From: an uncultured Paraprevotella sp. | GTDB lineage: Bacteria > Bacteroidota > Bacteroidia > Bacteroidales > Bacteroidaceae | Direction: 5' to 3' | Assembly: GCA_944321365.1 (NCBI GenBank) | Contig: CALULA010000001.1 | Location: 124,001 to 188,000, forward strand | DNA length: 64,000 nt | Shown: piece by piece, positions 1-7,469 of the stretch | How the letters are laid out: each line of letters opens with the position of its first letter | Numbering within the stretch: position 1 is the first letter of the stretch | The notes under the pieces: generated by a model | What the model was told of the DNA's origin: nothing | Database searches by the model: none | The model's input: the letters and a program-made list of their open reading frames with translations, nothing else | Program-made: the position numbers and the translations under genes

Positions 1-113
1 GGATGCATCCTTTTCTGTCAGGTGAGGAACGGTGTCGTGTTTGTGTCCGGCACCGGCTCTTTCCTTTCTGCCGGGGCAGATGGGGAGAGCTTGCAGGAAG
101 AGCGTTTTTTCTT

Positions 114-163
114 TGCGCATGACGCAGACGGTTTGTGCGCAAGATTTGCGGCGTTTGTGCGCA
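114..163. repeat. array A of 22-bp-spaced TGCGCA palindromes
   Basis: Three TGCGCA cores start at 114, 136 and 158, exactly 22 bp apart. The second and third are followed by AAGA and preceded by TTTG; the first is a slightly altered copy (TTTGCGCAT). The sequence between cores is variable and G/T-rich. This is the first of four such intergenic arrays; the others are at 7216, 30125 and 50689. Confidence 0.75.
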
Positions 164-300
164 AGACTTTAGGCGGGATTCCGCATCATCTGTTTTGTTT
201 CCGGTTACCGGTTGATTCTGTGATGATTGTGATGCGGTTGCCAGAGTCGGATGCAAAGGACGTGCCTTGCTCTTGACGAACGGTGAAAAGGCGGTGTGTG

Positions 301-346
301 GAAATAAAACAAGAAGTGCACCGTTTTATGCCGGTGCACTTCTTGT
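301..346 (-). terminator. intrinsic terminator of the RND efflux operon
   Basis: A perfect 15-bp inverted repeat (309-323 with 332-346, 8-nt loop) lies 28 bp beyond the outer-membrane factor stop codon. On the minus strand the stem is followed by TTTTATTTC, the expected U-rich tail. Confidence 0.75.
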
Positions 347-374
347 CGTTATGATAGCTGTATGCAGCTTCTTG

Positions 375-1745
375 TCAGTCTTCAGTATAGCCTCCGCCCA
401 GTGCCTGATACAGTTCTATTACGGCCTGAATCTGGTCGAACCGGTTACTGATCTGCGATATTTGTGCGGACAGCAAGGTCTGTTGTGCGGTCAACACTTG
501 CAGATAGTTGGTGGAAGAGTTCAGCATCAAGGCCTGTGTGCTCTTGACTGCGGTCTCCAGCGATGCGATTTGCTTGTCGTACAGATCGCTTTTTTCATTG
601 GTAGCCTGTATCTTGGTGAGCGCGGCATTTACCTCAGCCCCTGCGTTCAGCAATGTTTGCTGGAACGAGAGCTTGGCCTGTTCCTGTTGTGCCTTTGATA
701 TTTTATATTGTGCACGGAGCTGGCCGTTTTGCAGCAGCGGCTGCGTGAGAGAGCCTATGGCATTCCAGATCCATTTGCCCGGATTGACCACCGTTCCCAG
801 ATCATTGGTCCAGCCGATGGTCCCGCTCAGGTTGATGCCGGGGTAGAAGGCTGCGCGTGATTCGTTGGTAGCATAGTAGGCTGTGGCCAGTTGCGTCTCG
901 GCTTGCTTCACGTCCGGGCGGTTGCACAGGGCTACAGCCGGAATTCCGGCAGAGAGCCGGGACGGTACGACCCATCCGTCCATCGTGCCGATGTCGTATT
1001 TCTGAGGTGTGTCTCCTAACAGAGCCGAAAAACTGTCCTGCATGTCGCTGATCTGCTGTTTCAGATCGGTGATTTGTGTACAGATGCTGTAGTAGTTGGC
1101 TTCCGTTTGTGACACGGCGGCCATGTTGCTTTGTCCGGCTTCCATTAAGGCACGGGTCGTTTCAACGTTGGCTTTCCATGACTGTTCTGTCTCAATGCTG
1201 ATTTTGAGCTGGTCCTCCAGCATGGCCAGTGAATAGTAGTAGTTGGCGATGGTGGCAATCAGCTGCGACTGAACGGCCTGTCGGTAAGCTTCACTGTTGG
1301 CCAGTTGGGCCTTGGCCCGCTTCTTGGCGTTGTGCAGGCTTCCGAAGAGGTCCAGCTGCCAGGAAGCTGTCACCGGGATGGTGTAGGTCTGTGTGGCTTT
1401 GCCCCAGTCTATGCCCGACAGCGTGCCTTGCGGCGCGAATACAAAGTTGGGCACGTAAGCCCATTTGGCTGCCATCAATGTGGCTTCGGCTTGTTTGATT
1501 TGCAGCTGTGCGCTTTGCAGATCCGTGTTTTGAGCCAGCCCTCTTTCTATCAGCGTTTGCAGCTTGGGGTCGGTGAATACTTCCTTCCAATTGAGCGCGG
1601 CCAGTCCCAAGGAGTCACCGGCCTGTACGCTTTCGCTACGATAAAGTCCGTCGGTCTGAATGTCGGCAGGGCGTTCATAGCTTTTGTATAGGCCGCAGCT
1701 ACTCAGCAGAGCAGCCACGGTCATGGTCATTATTATCTGTTTCAT
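375..1745 (-). CDS. RND efflux outer-membrane factor lipoprotein (NodT/OprM family)
   Basis: This is the outer-membrane channel of a tripartite efflux pump and would form a TolC-like trimeric duct taking substrates from the inner-membrane pump to the outside. The 456 residues begin with a lipoprotein signal peptide (LSSC, Cys17). Two related outer-membrane efflux repeats follow, rich in Ala, Gln and Leu helices (for example the LQSAQLQIKQAEATLMAAKW segment near 75-95), and the length is normal for the family. Its ATG overlaps the stop of the pump gene by 4 bp (ATGA), so translational coupling is likely. It is the last gene of the operon and a hairpin terminator follows. Family assignment is firm; substrate is unknown. 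Confidence 0.93.
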   Translation of the reverse strand: MKQIIMTMTVAALLSSCGLYKSYERPADIQTDGLYRSESVQAGDSLGLAALNWKEVFTDPKLQTLIERGLAQNTDLQSAQLQIKQAEATLMAAKWAYVPNFVFAPQGTLSGIDWGKATQTYTIPVTASWQLDLFGSLHNAKKRAKAQLANSEAYRQAVQSQLIATIANYYYSLAMLEDQLKISIETEQSWKANVETTRALMEAGQSNMAAVSQTEANYYSICTQITDLKQQISDMQDSFSALLGDTPQKYDIGTMDGWVVPSRLSAGIPAVALCNRPDVKQAETQLATAYYATNESRAAFYPGINLSGTIGWTNDLGTVVNPGKWIWNAIGSLTQPLLQNGQLRAQYKISKAQQEQAKLSFQQTLLNAGAEVNAALTKIQATNEKSDLYDKQIASLETAVKSTQALMLNSSTNYLQVLTAQQTLLSAQISQISNRFDQIQAVIELYQALGGGYTED

Positions 1746-4700
1746 TTCTTATCCTTTTCTTTGTTAAATGCACTCTTTTCCTGCATGTTCCGCTCATGTT
1801 CTGCACGGATTTGCGGGTCCATCTCTTCATGTAATGCCGGACGTATCTTCTCTTGCAGGTACTGGAATACGATGAAGAATACCGGTGTGACAAAGAGCAG
1901 GGCCAGAGTTCCTATCGTAATACCGCCTACGACGCCCGTACCCAATGAACTGTTACCGTTGGCTCCGGCACCGGTGGCAAACATCAGCGGGAGCATACCG
2001 AAGATCATCGTCAGCACGGTCATCATGATCGGACGGAAACGTGCTTGTGCTGCCGTATAGGCGGCTTCAACGATGCCCATGCCGCGGCGGCGGCGTTCGG
2101 ATGCGTATTCAGTGATCAGAATGGAGGTCTTAGCCAACAGACCGATCAACATGATGACACCCGTTTGCAGATAGATGTTGTTTTCCAGTCCGAATACCTT
2201 GGCAAAGAGGAACGAACCCATCAATCCGCAGGGCACTGACAAGATAACCGCCCAAGGTACAAGGAAGCTTTCGTACAGACAGGACAGGATCAGGAAGATC
2301 AGCACGACGCAGAGCACGTAGATGAATACGGTGTCGTTGGAGCCTGCCGTCTGGCGTTCCTCACGGGAGATGCTACCATACTCGTAGCTGTAGCGCGTGG
2401 GCATGGTCTGCTGGAACACCTCTTCGATGGCCTGCATGGCCTGACCGGAAGAATAGCCTTCAGCCGGGTTCACGTTGCAGGTGATGGCATCGAACAGGTT
2501 GAAGCGGTTCGTGATTTCAGGACCCATGGTCTTTTTCACGCTCAGGAACTGGCTGATGGGAGCCATCTTGCCGTTGACGCGGACGAAGATGTTGTTCAGC
2601 GAGGCTTCATCCAGACGATATTGGGGATCGGCCTGAATCATGACACGGTACACTTTCGAGAACAGGTTGAAGTTCGATGCGTAGATACCGCCGCAATAGC
2701 CGCCCAGAGTGCTCAGCACTTCCGAGGGCGAGATGCCTGCGCGCTTACATTTTGCGGCGTCCACGTCTATCTGATATTGCGGGAACGTCGGGTTGAACGT
2801 CGATTGGGCCATGGCCACTTCCGGACGCTGGTTCAGTGCGGCAAGGAATTCTTGCGTGTTGTTGAAGAATGTTGTCAGGTCGCCACCCACACGGTCTTGC
2901 AGGTGAAGCTCGATACTGTTACCCATACCGTAACCCGGAATCATACCCGGCTGGAAGGTGAAGGCCTGTGCTTCTTTCACGCTCTGGAGCATGAAGTTCA
3001 GTTTGTTCTGCACCGAGGTGGCGTCCTCACCGGCACCGGTACGTTCGCTCCAGTCTTTCAACCGGATGATGAATGAACCGTAGGATGTTCCTTGTCCGGC
3101 GATAAAACCGTAACCCGAAATCTTGGAGTAGTGGTCTATTTCAGGAATCTGTTTCAGGATGCCTTCGATCTTCTGCATGGTCTTGTCCGTAGTGGCCAGG
3201 CTGCTGCCCGGAGCCATGCTGACGTTCACCATCATGGTACCCTGGTCTTCCTGAGGAACAAGACCTGTCTTGGTCGTCTTCATGAAATAAACCAGCAGAA
3301 CGCAGGATACAAGTACGGTGGTCCATGCCAGCCAACGGTGGTTGATAAAGGTCATTACTCCTTTTTTGTATTTACCCAGAAGAGCTTCATAGGAAGCATT
3401 GTAGGCTGCACGCACAATGGTGTTGATGTTATATTTGCCTTTATTTCCCTTAGCCGGGCGCATCCACATGGCACACAGGGCCGGACAGAGCGTCAAGGCA
3501 TTCAGACAGGAGATACCGACGGCAACGGCCATTGTAACACCGAACTGCGTGTAGAATATACCAGACGTACCGCCCATGAAAGTCACGGGGATGAACACAG
3601 CCATAAATACGAACGTACATGAGATAACGGCCATGGTAACATCCGAAAGGGCGTCTTTTGTTGCCAGATATGGAGATTTATAACCAGCGTCGAATTTCGC
3701 CTGTACAGCTTCGACCACGATGATGGCATCGTCCACCACCGTACCGATGACCAGCACCAGTGAGAACAGTGTCAGGATATTGATACTGAAGCCGGCTATC
3801 TGCATGGCTGCAAACGTACCTACAAGAGATACGATGATGGAGATAGACGGAATGATCGTACTCTTGAAGTCTTGAAGGAAGAAGTATACAACGAGAATGA
3901 CGAGGATGATGGCGATGACCAGTGTCTTGACCACTTCGTGGATGGAAGCGAACAGGAAGTCGTTAGAACTCATCATGGTCATGAACTCTGTGCCTTCAGG
4001 CAGATCCTTGGACAGGTCGTCCAGCAGGTTGGCGATGCGCTCGTTTACTTCCGTAGCGTTAGAACCGGCTACCTGGAACACCATGAACGTACAGCTCGGA
4101 TGTCCGTCCACGTTGCTGTCGAATGCGTAGGACTGAGTACCCAGTTCCACGCGGGCCACGTCCTTCAGGCGCAGAAGGTTACCGTCTTCCAGCGAACGGA
4201 TGACGATGTTTTCAAATTCGGATATTTCAGTCAGACGACCTTTGTATTTCATTGTGAACTGGAACGTATTCGGTGAGTTCTCACCCAAGGAGCCGGTAGG
4301 CGATTCCAAGTTCTGTTCGCCCAGCACAGCGGTGACGTCCGAAGGCACCAGGCCGTATTGGGCCATTACATCAGGTTTCAGCCAGATGCGCAAGCTGTAG
4401 GTGTCACCCATGGCCATCACGTCGCCCACGCCCTCGACACGCTTGATCTGCGGTACGACATTGATGTCAAGATAGTTGGCAAGGAAAGTCTTGTCGTAAC
4501 GATTGTTCGGGCTGTAGAGCGAACCGATCTGCAGGAAGCTCGTCTGTCGTTTGGTCGTAGTCACACCGATTTGGGTAACTTCCGACGGCAACAGGCCTTG
4601 TGCCTTGCTTACGCGGTTCTGCACGTTCACTGCGGCCATATCCGGATTGGTGCCTTGGGTGAAGAACACTTGTATGTCGGCCGAGCCGGAGTTGGTGGCT

Positions 4701-4945
4701 GTGGATTCCATGTAGGTCATGTTTTCCACACCGTTGATGCTCTCCTCCAGCGGCTGGATGACGCTCTTCATTACGGCGTCCGCACTTGCACCCGTATAGG
4801 TTGCGGAGACGAGCACTGTCGGAGGAGCAATATCCGGGTACTGCTCAACCGGCAGGGTGCCCAGTGAGATGAATCCTACGATAAGGATCAGAATGGAGAT
4901 GGACAAGGCCATCACCGGGCGTTTGATAAATATATTACCTTTCAT
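1742..4945 (-). CDS. RND multidrug efflux pump, HAE1/AcrB type
   Basis: This is a proton-driven inner-membrane exporter of the AcrB class, 1067 residues with the expected length and layout: a membrane helix at 10-30, a large periplasmic porter loop, central helices, a second periplasmic loop and C-terminal helices. The proton-relay residues are visible as the Asp pair 405-406 (GTVVDDAII) and Lys939 (LLAKTS), matching D407, D408 and K940 of E. coli AcrB. It sits between adaptor (24 bp upstream) and outer-membrane factor (4-bp overlap). Such pumps export hydrophobic drugs, detergents or bile acids in related gut bacteria; the actual substrate here is inference only. Confidence 0.95.
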   Translation of the reverse strand: MKGNIFIKRPVMALSISILILIVGFISLGTLPVEQYPDIAPPTVLVSATYTGASADAVMKSVIQPLEESINGVENMTYMESTATNSGSADIQVFFTQGTNPDMAAVNVQNRVSKAQGLLPSEVTQIGVTTTKRQTSFLQIGSLYSPNNRYDKTFLANYLDINVVPQIKRVEGVGDVMAMGDTYSLRIWLKPDVMAQYGLVPSDVTAVLGEQNLESPTGSLGENSPNTFQFTMKYKGRLTEISEFENIVIRSLEDGNLLRLKDVARVELGTQSYAFDSNVDGHPSCTFMVFQVAGSNATEVNERIANLLDDLSKDLPEGTEFMTMMSSNDFLFASIHEVVKTLVIAIILVILVVYFFLQDFKSTIIPSISIIVSLVGTFAAMQIAGFSINILTLFSLVLVIGTVVDDAIIVVEAVQAKFDAGYKSPYLATKDALSDVTMAVISCTFVFMAVFIPVTFMGGTSGIFYTQFGVTMAVAVGISCLNALTLCPALCAMWMRPAKGNKGKYNINTIVRAAYNASYEALLGKYKKGVMTFINHRWLAWTTVLVSCVLLVYFMKTTKTGLVPQEDQGTMMVNVSMAPGSSLATTDKTMQKIEGILKQIPEIDHYSKISGYGFIAGQGTSYGSFIIRLKDWSERTGAGEDATSVQNKLNFMLQSVKEAQAFTFQPGMIPGYGMGNSIELHLQDRVGGDLTTFFNNTQEFLAALNQRPEVAMAQSTFNPTFPQYQIDVDAAKCKRAGISPSEVLSTLGGYCGGIYASNFNLFSKVYRVMIQADPQYRLDEASLNNIFVRVNGKMAPISQFLSVKKTMGPEITNRFNLFDAITCNVNPAEGYSSGQAMQAIEEVFQQTMPTRYSYEYGSISREERQTAGSNDTVFIYVLCVVLIFLILSCLYESFLVPWAVILSVPCGLMGSFLFAKVFGLENNIYLQTGVIMLIGLLAKTSILITEYASERRRRGMGIVEAAYTAAQARFRPIMMTVLTMIFGMLPLMFATGAGANGNSSLGTGVVGGITIGTLALLFVTPVFFIVFQYLQEKIRPALHEEMDPQIRAEHERNMQEKSAFNKEKDKK

Positions 4946-4969
4946 TGTTTCTGATTGATTTGTTGTCTG

Positions 4970-6121
4970 TTATTTGCCTTGCTCTTGTGTTTTCTGCTGT
5001 GCGCCCTGTTGTCCGGCGGGACTGCTTGTTATGGCTGTTCCTTCACGGAGAAGGCCTGCGCCTTCGGCTACGATAACATCACCCACGTTCAGGCCTTTCG
5101 TTACGATGTATTCCGTTCCGTTGTTTTGCGGAGCTACTTCGATGTTTACGCTTTGTGCTTTTCCGTCTACGACCTTGTAGGTCAGAATTTTGTCCTGACG
5201 TTCAAATGTAGCGGCTTGTGGGATGACAATGACGTTGTTGTATTCCACGGGCATGAGCACGTTGCCGTTTGAGCCGGTGTGCAATAGGTGTGATGTGTTG
5301 GGGAAGGCTGCACGAAGCTGTGCCGAACCGGTGTTGGCGTCGATCACACCACTGATGGATTCCACGCGGCCTGTGTCCGGCAGGATGCTTCCGTCGTTCA
5401 GCATCAGCTGCACTTTCGGCATGTTCTTGATGGCATCGTCCAATGAGCCATATTCGCGGACAAGGTTGAGAAGATCGTTTTCCGGAATAGAGAAATAAAC
5501 ATACATTTCACTGTTGTCCGAAACGGTCGTCAACGGCTGCGCGATGGCGCTGCTTACCAATGCGCCCTGACGGTAGGGAAGTTCGCCCACAACGCCGTTG
5601 GACGGGCTTTTCACTACGGTGTATGACAGATTGTTGGATGCATTCACCACTTGGGCTTCCATCTGTGCCACGGAGGCTTTTGCGCTCATCAGGTTGTTTT
5701 TGGCCGTCTGGAGGTCGAAGTCGGAGACGACTTTCTGGTCAAACAGTCGCTGGGTGCTCTTGTAGGTCAGGTCGGCGGTTGCTTCTGCCGCTTTGGCAGC
5801 TTCCAGATTGGCTTTGGCTGTGTTCAGTGCGGCCTGGTAGGGCACTTGGTCTATGATGAATAATGTCTGGCCCTTTGTTACGCGGTCACCTTCTTTGACG
5901 CACAGCTTTTGGAGCGTACCGCTCACTTGCGGATAGATGTCTACGTCCTGACGTCCCTGAATGCTCGCGCTGTAGCGGGATTGCAGTTCTCTGGATTCGG
6001 TTTTCACGGTCATGGTCTTATACGAACCCATGTCCATTGCTTGCTGTTGCTTGTTGCAACCAGTCAACGCAACCATGCAGCACAGTGCAGTGGTTGCGAC
6101 AGTCTTAATACCTCTATTCAT
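4970..6121 (-). CDS. RND efflux periplasmic adaptor lipoprotein (AcrA/MexA type)
   Basis: This is the membrane-fusion subunit that links pump and outer-membrane channel. The 383 residues start with a lipoprotein signal (ALTGC, Cys22). Then come a barrel-sandwich half (about 60-95, ending VKEGDRVTKGQTLF), a helical hairpin of Ala/Lys/Gln repeats (about 95-165), the second lipoyl half (SPSNGVVGELPYRQGALV) and a beta-barrel domain. The C-terminus is a Gln-rich tail. It is the first gene of the operon, divergent from the AraC-type regulator at 6300. The start is supported by the signal peptide and a -7-like element 37 bp upstream. Confidence 0.95.
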   Translation of the reverse strand: MNRGIKTVATTALCCMVALTGCNKQQQAMDMGSYKTMTVKTESRELQSRYSASIQGRQDVDIYPQVSGTLQKLCVKEGDRVTKGQTLFIIDQVPYQAALNTAKANLEAAKAAEATADLTYKSTQRLFDQKVVSDFDLQTAKNNLMSAKASVAQMEAQVVNASNNLSYTVVKSPSNGVVGELPYRQGALVSSAIAQPLTTVSDNSEMYVYFSIPENDLLNLVREYGSLDDAIKNMPKVQLMLNDGSILPDTGRVESISGVIDANTGSAQLRAAFPNTSHLLHTGSNGNVLMPVEYNNVIVIPQAATFERQDKILTYKVVDGKAQSVNIEVAPQNNGTEYIVTKGLNVGDVIVAEGAGLLREGTAITSSPAGQQGAQQKTQEQGK

Positions 6122-6157
6122 AATACTTAATAAAAATAATTATCTCAAAACTCGGTG

Positions 6158-6165
6158 CAAAAATA
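6158..6165 (-). promoter_or_regulatory. -7 element for the RND efflux operon
   Basis: TATTTTTG on the minus strand matches the Bacteroides -7 consensus TAnnTTTG. No clear TTTG was found at the -33 position, so the promoter may depend on an activator such as the divergent AraC-type protein (inference). Confidence 0.45.
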
Positions 6166-6229
6166 CACATTGTATGCGAGAATGGACGTGTTAAAAGGGT
6201 CTTTGTTTTGTTCATTTTCGGAATAAAAC

Positions 6230-6260
6230 TTGCAATTTAGGAATATTCTACTTAATTTTG
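6230..6260 (+). promoter_or_regulatory. promoter of the AraC-type regulator gene
   Basis: TTG (6230-6232), a 20-bp spacer and TAATTTTG (6253-6260) fit the Bacteroides -33/-7 pattern. The -7 box covers the upstream in-frame TTG at 6258, which argues for the ATG at 6300 as the true start. Confidence 0.55.
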
Positions 6261-6299
6261 ATTTTTATTAACGGACATCATAACTATGAACAGTTGACC

Positions 6300-7139
6300 A
6301 TGGAAAAGAAAGTGACATGTTTGCCGGAGCGTGAATGTTTTTGCGTTGAAACGGATCTGGATTGGACCAGGGAGGAGACGGTGTGGCTTGACATTTGTTG
6401 TCTGATCGTGGTGAAGCGAGGCTCGGCAAGAGTCATGGTGGGGAAAAATGCTTATACCGTCGGGCGCAATCAGTTGCTGTTCATGCGTTCTGATCTGCCG
6501 TGGAAAGTGCAGGATGCCTCATCGGATTTTCTGGTCACTTTGATTGGTTTCCCCATTTCGATGCTCCATGAAGGCATTCAAAGGATGGAGCCGGATTTTC
6601 TGTTGCTGCTTTTTTCAAAACAGGTGTGGGACTTGAACACTCAGGCACGCCGGATGTTGTCTCATTTCTGTGAGTTGTTCCGTTTTGCTGTTTCGGATTA
6701 TGGCAGTGGCTATAGCCGTGAGCTGGTGATGTTGTTGGTGACGGGGTGCATATATGGGGTCTACAAAGTGTGTGGCCAGGCTTGTCAGGAACGTTTGCCT
6801 TCTGATTCGTCACGTTCGCGTGAGCTTTTCCGCAGGTTCATGGAGCTGCTGCATGAGAATTTCAGCAAGCAGCATGAGGTGCAGTTCTATGCGAATTGTC
6901 TGTGCATTTCGGCCAAATATCTCACGCAGATTTCCAAGCGCGTGATAGGGCGGACGCCGAAACAGATCATCGACGACAGACTTTTGCACGAGGCCATGAA
7001 GATGCTTGACATGAATAATTCGAGCATTCAGGATATCAGTGTGCGGCTCGGTTTTCCGGATCAGTCGTATTTCGGGCGTTTCTTCAAACGTATGAAGCAG
7101 GTTTCTCCGCAACAGTATCGTGTGAAGCCTATTCGTTGA
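6300..7139 (+). CDS. AraC/XylS family transcriptional regulator
   Basis: This is a probable DNA-binding regulator of 279 residues. The N-terminal half looks like a cupin-type sensor (RGSARVMVGKNAYTVGRNQ near 40-58). The C-terminal 100 residues form the AraC double helix-turn-helix: YANCLCISAKYLTQISKR, then the second helix-turn-helix ending in the family signature DQSYFGRFFKRMKQVSPQQY. It is divergent from the efflux operon across a 178-bp gap, so local control of that pump is the simplest role, but this is inference. I chose ATG 6300 over TTG 6258 because the latter lies inside the predicted promoter. An intrinsic terminator follows at 7184. Confidence 0.9.
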   Translation: MEKKVTCLPERECFCVETDLDWTREETVWLDICCLIVVKRGSARVMVGKNAYTVGRNQLLFMRSDLPWKVQDASSDFLVTLIGFPISMLHEGIQRMEPDFLLLLFSKQVWDLNTQARRMLSHFCELFRFAVSDYGSGYSRELVMLLVTGCIYGVYKVCGQACQERLPSDSSRSRELFRRFMELLHENFSKQHEVQFYANCLCISAKYLTQISKRVIGRTPKQIIDDRLLHEAMKMLDMNNSSIQDISVRLGFPDQSYFGRFFKRMKQVSPQQYRVKPIR

Positions 7140-7183
7140 CGGAGCGTCTTGTGGCAGACCGTGCAGGGTGGATGCGGGGATTT

Positions 7184-7214
7184 CGGCATGCTTTTGCGGG
7201 TATGCCGTTTTTTT
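7184..7214 (+). terminator. intrinsic terminator of the AraC-type regulator gene
   Basis: An 8-bp stem (7184-7191 with 7200-7207, one G-T pair, 8-nt loop) is followed directly by seven T (7208-7214). Array B begins two bases after the T run. Confidence 0.7.
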
Positions 7215-7215
7215 G

Positions 7216-7265
7216 TGCGCAATGTCGCGGATGGTTTTGCGCAATGTCGCGTCGGGTTTTGCGCA
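7216..7265. repeat. array B of 22-bp-spaced TGCGCAA palindromes
   Basis: TGCGCAA cores start at 7216, 7238 and 7260, again exactly 22 bp apart, each preceded by TTTG or TTT. The first two 22-bp units agree at 19 of 22 positions (shared TGCGCAATGTCGCG), more alike than units in other arrays. A decayed fourth unit (TGTGCGAG) follows at about 7282-7289. Confidence 0.78.
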
Positions 7266-7325
7266 AAGCCCGGTTGCTTTCTGTGCGAGCCTTTTGACGG
7301 TTGCGGGCAGATGAAAAAAGCCACG

Positions 7326-7370
7326 GCCATTCACCGGTGTTTCGTAATGGCCGTCGTACCGGTGAATGGC
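7326..7370. repeat. 13-bp inverted repeat with a third direct arm
   Basis: GCCATTCACCGGT (7326-7338) and its exact reverse complement (7358-7370) flank a 19-base loop. Ten bases of the right arm (GGTGAATGGC) recur at 7411-7420, 50 bp further on. There is no T-tract on either side, so it is not an obvious terminator. Confidence 0.6.
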
Positions 7371-7436
7371 GCCGATGGCTCCTTTCGACCGGGACTTCCA
7401 GGCCCGTTGGGGTGAATGGCTGTGGCTGTGAGTGTT

Positions 7437-7463
7437 GCCGGGAGATGCTGTACGCCTCCCGGC
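7437..7463 (-). terminator. hairpin directly downstream of rho
   Basis: An 8-bp GC-rich stem (7437-7444 with 7456-7463, 11-base loop) starts 6 bp past the rho stop codon. It lacks a U-rich tail, so it may act as a 3'-end stabiliser rather than a true intrinsic terminator. Confidence 0.35.
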
Positions 7464-7469
7464 GACAGG

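Larger units (their letters stand above)
1..374. other. intergenic region at left edge, no gene seen
   Basis: No convincing coding region. An open frame at 22-276 reads straight through the 22-bp repeat array and has no protein-like composition. The stretch holds the array (114-163) and the terminator of the efflux operon (301-346). Nothing else was recognised at 164-300. Confidence 0.6.
7140..7469. other. convergent intergenic region between araC-type gene and rho
   Basis: No gene was seen in these 330 bases. They contain, in order: the araC-type terminator (7184-7214), 22-bp array B (7216-7265 with a decayed fourth unit near 7284), a 13-bp inverted repeat (7326-7338 with 7358-7370) whose GGTGAATGGC arm recurs at 7411-7420, and a hairpin just past the rho stop (7437-7463). 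Confidence 0.7.

Noticed and set aside
22..276. 84-codon open frame at the left edge
   Set aside because: It reads across 22-bp array A in shifting register and has no protein-like pattern or promoter.
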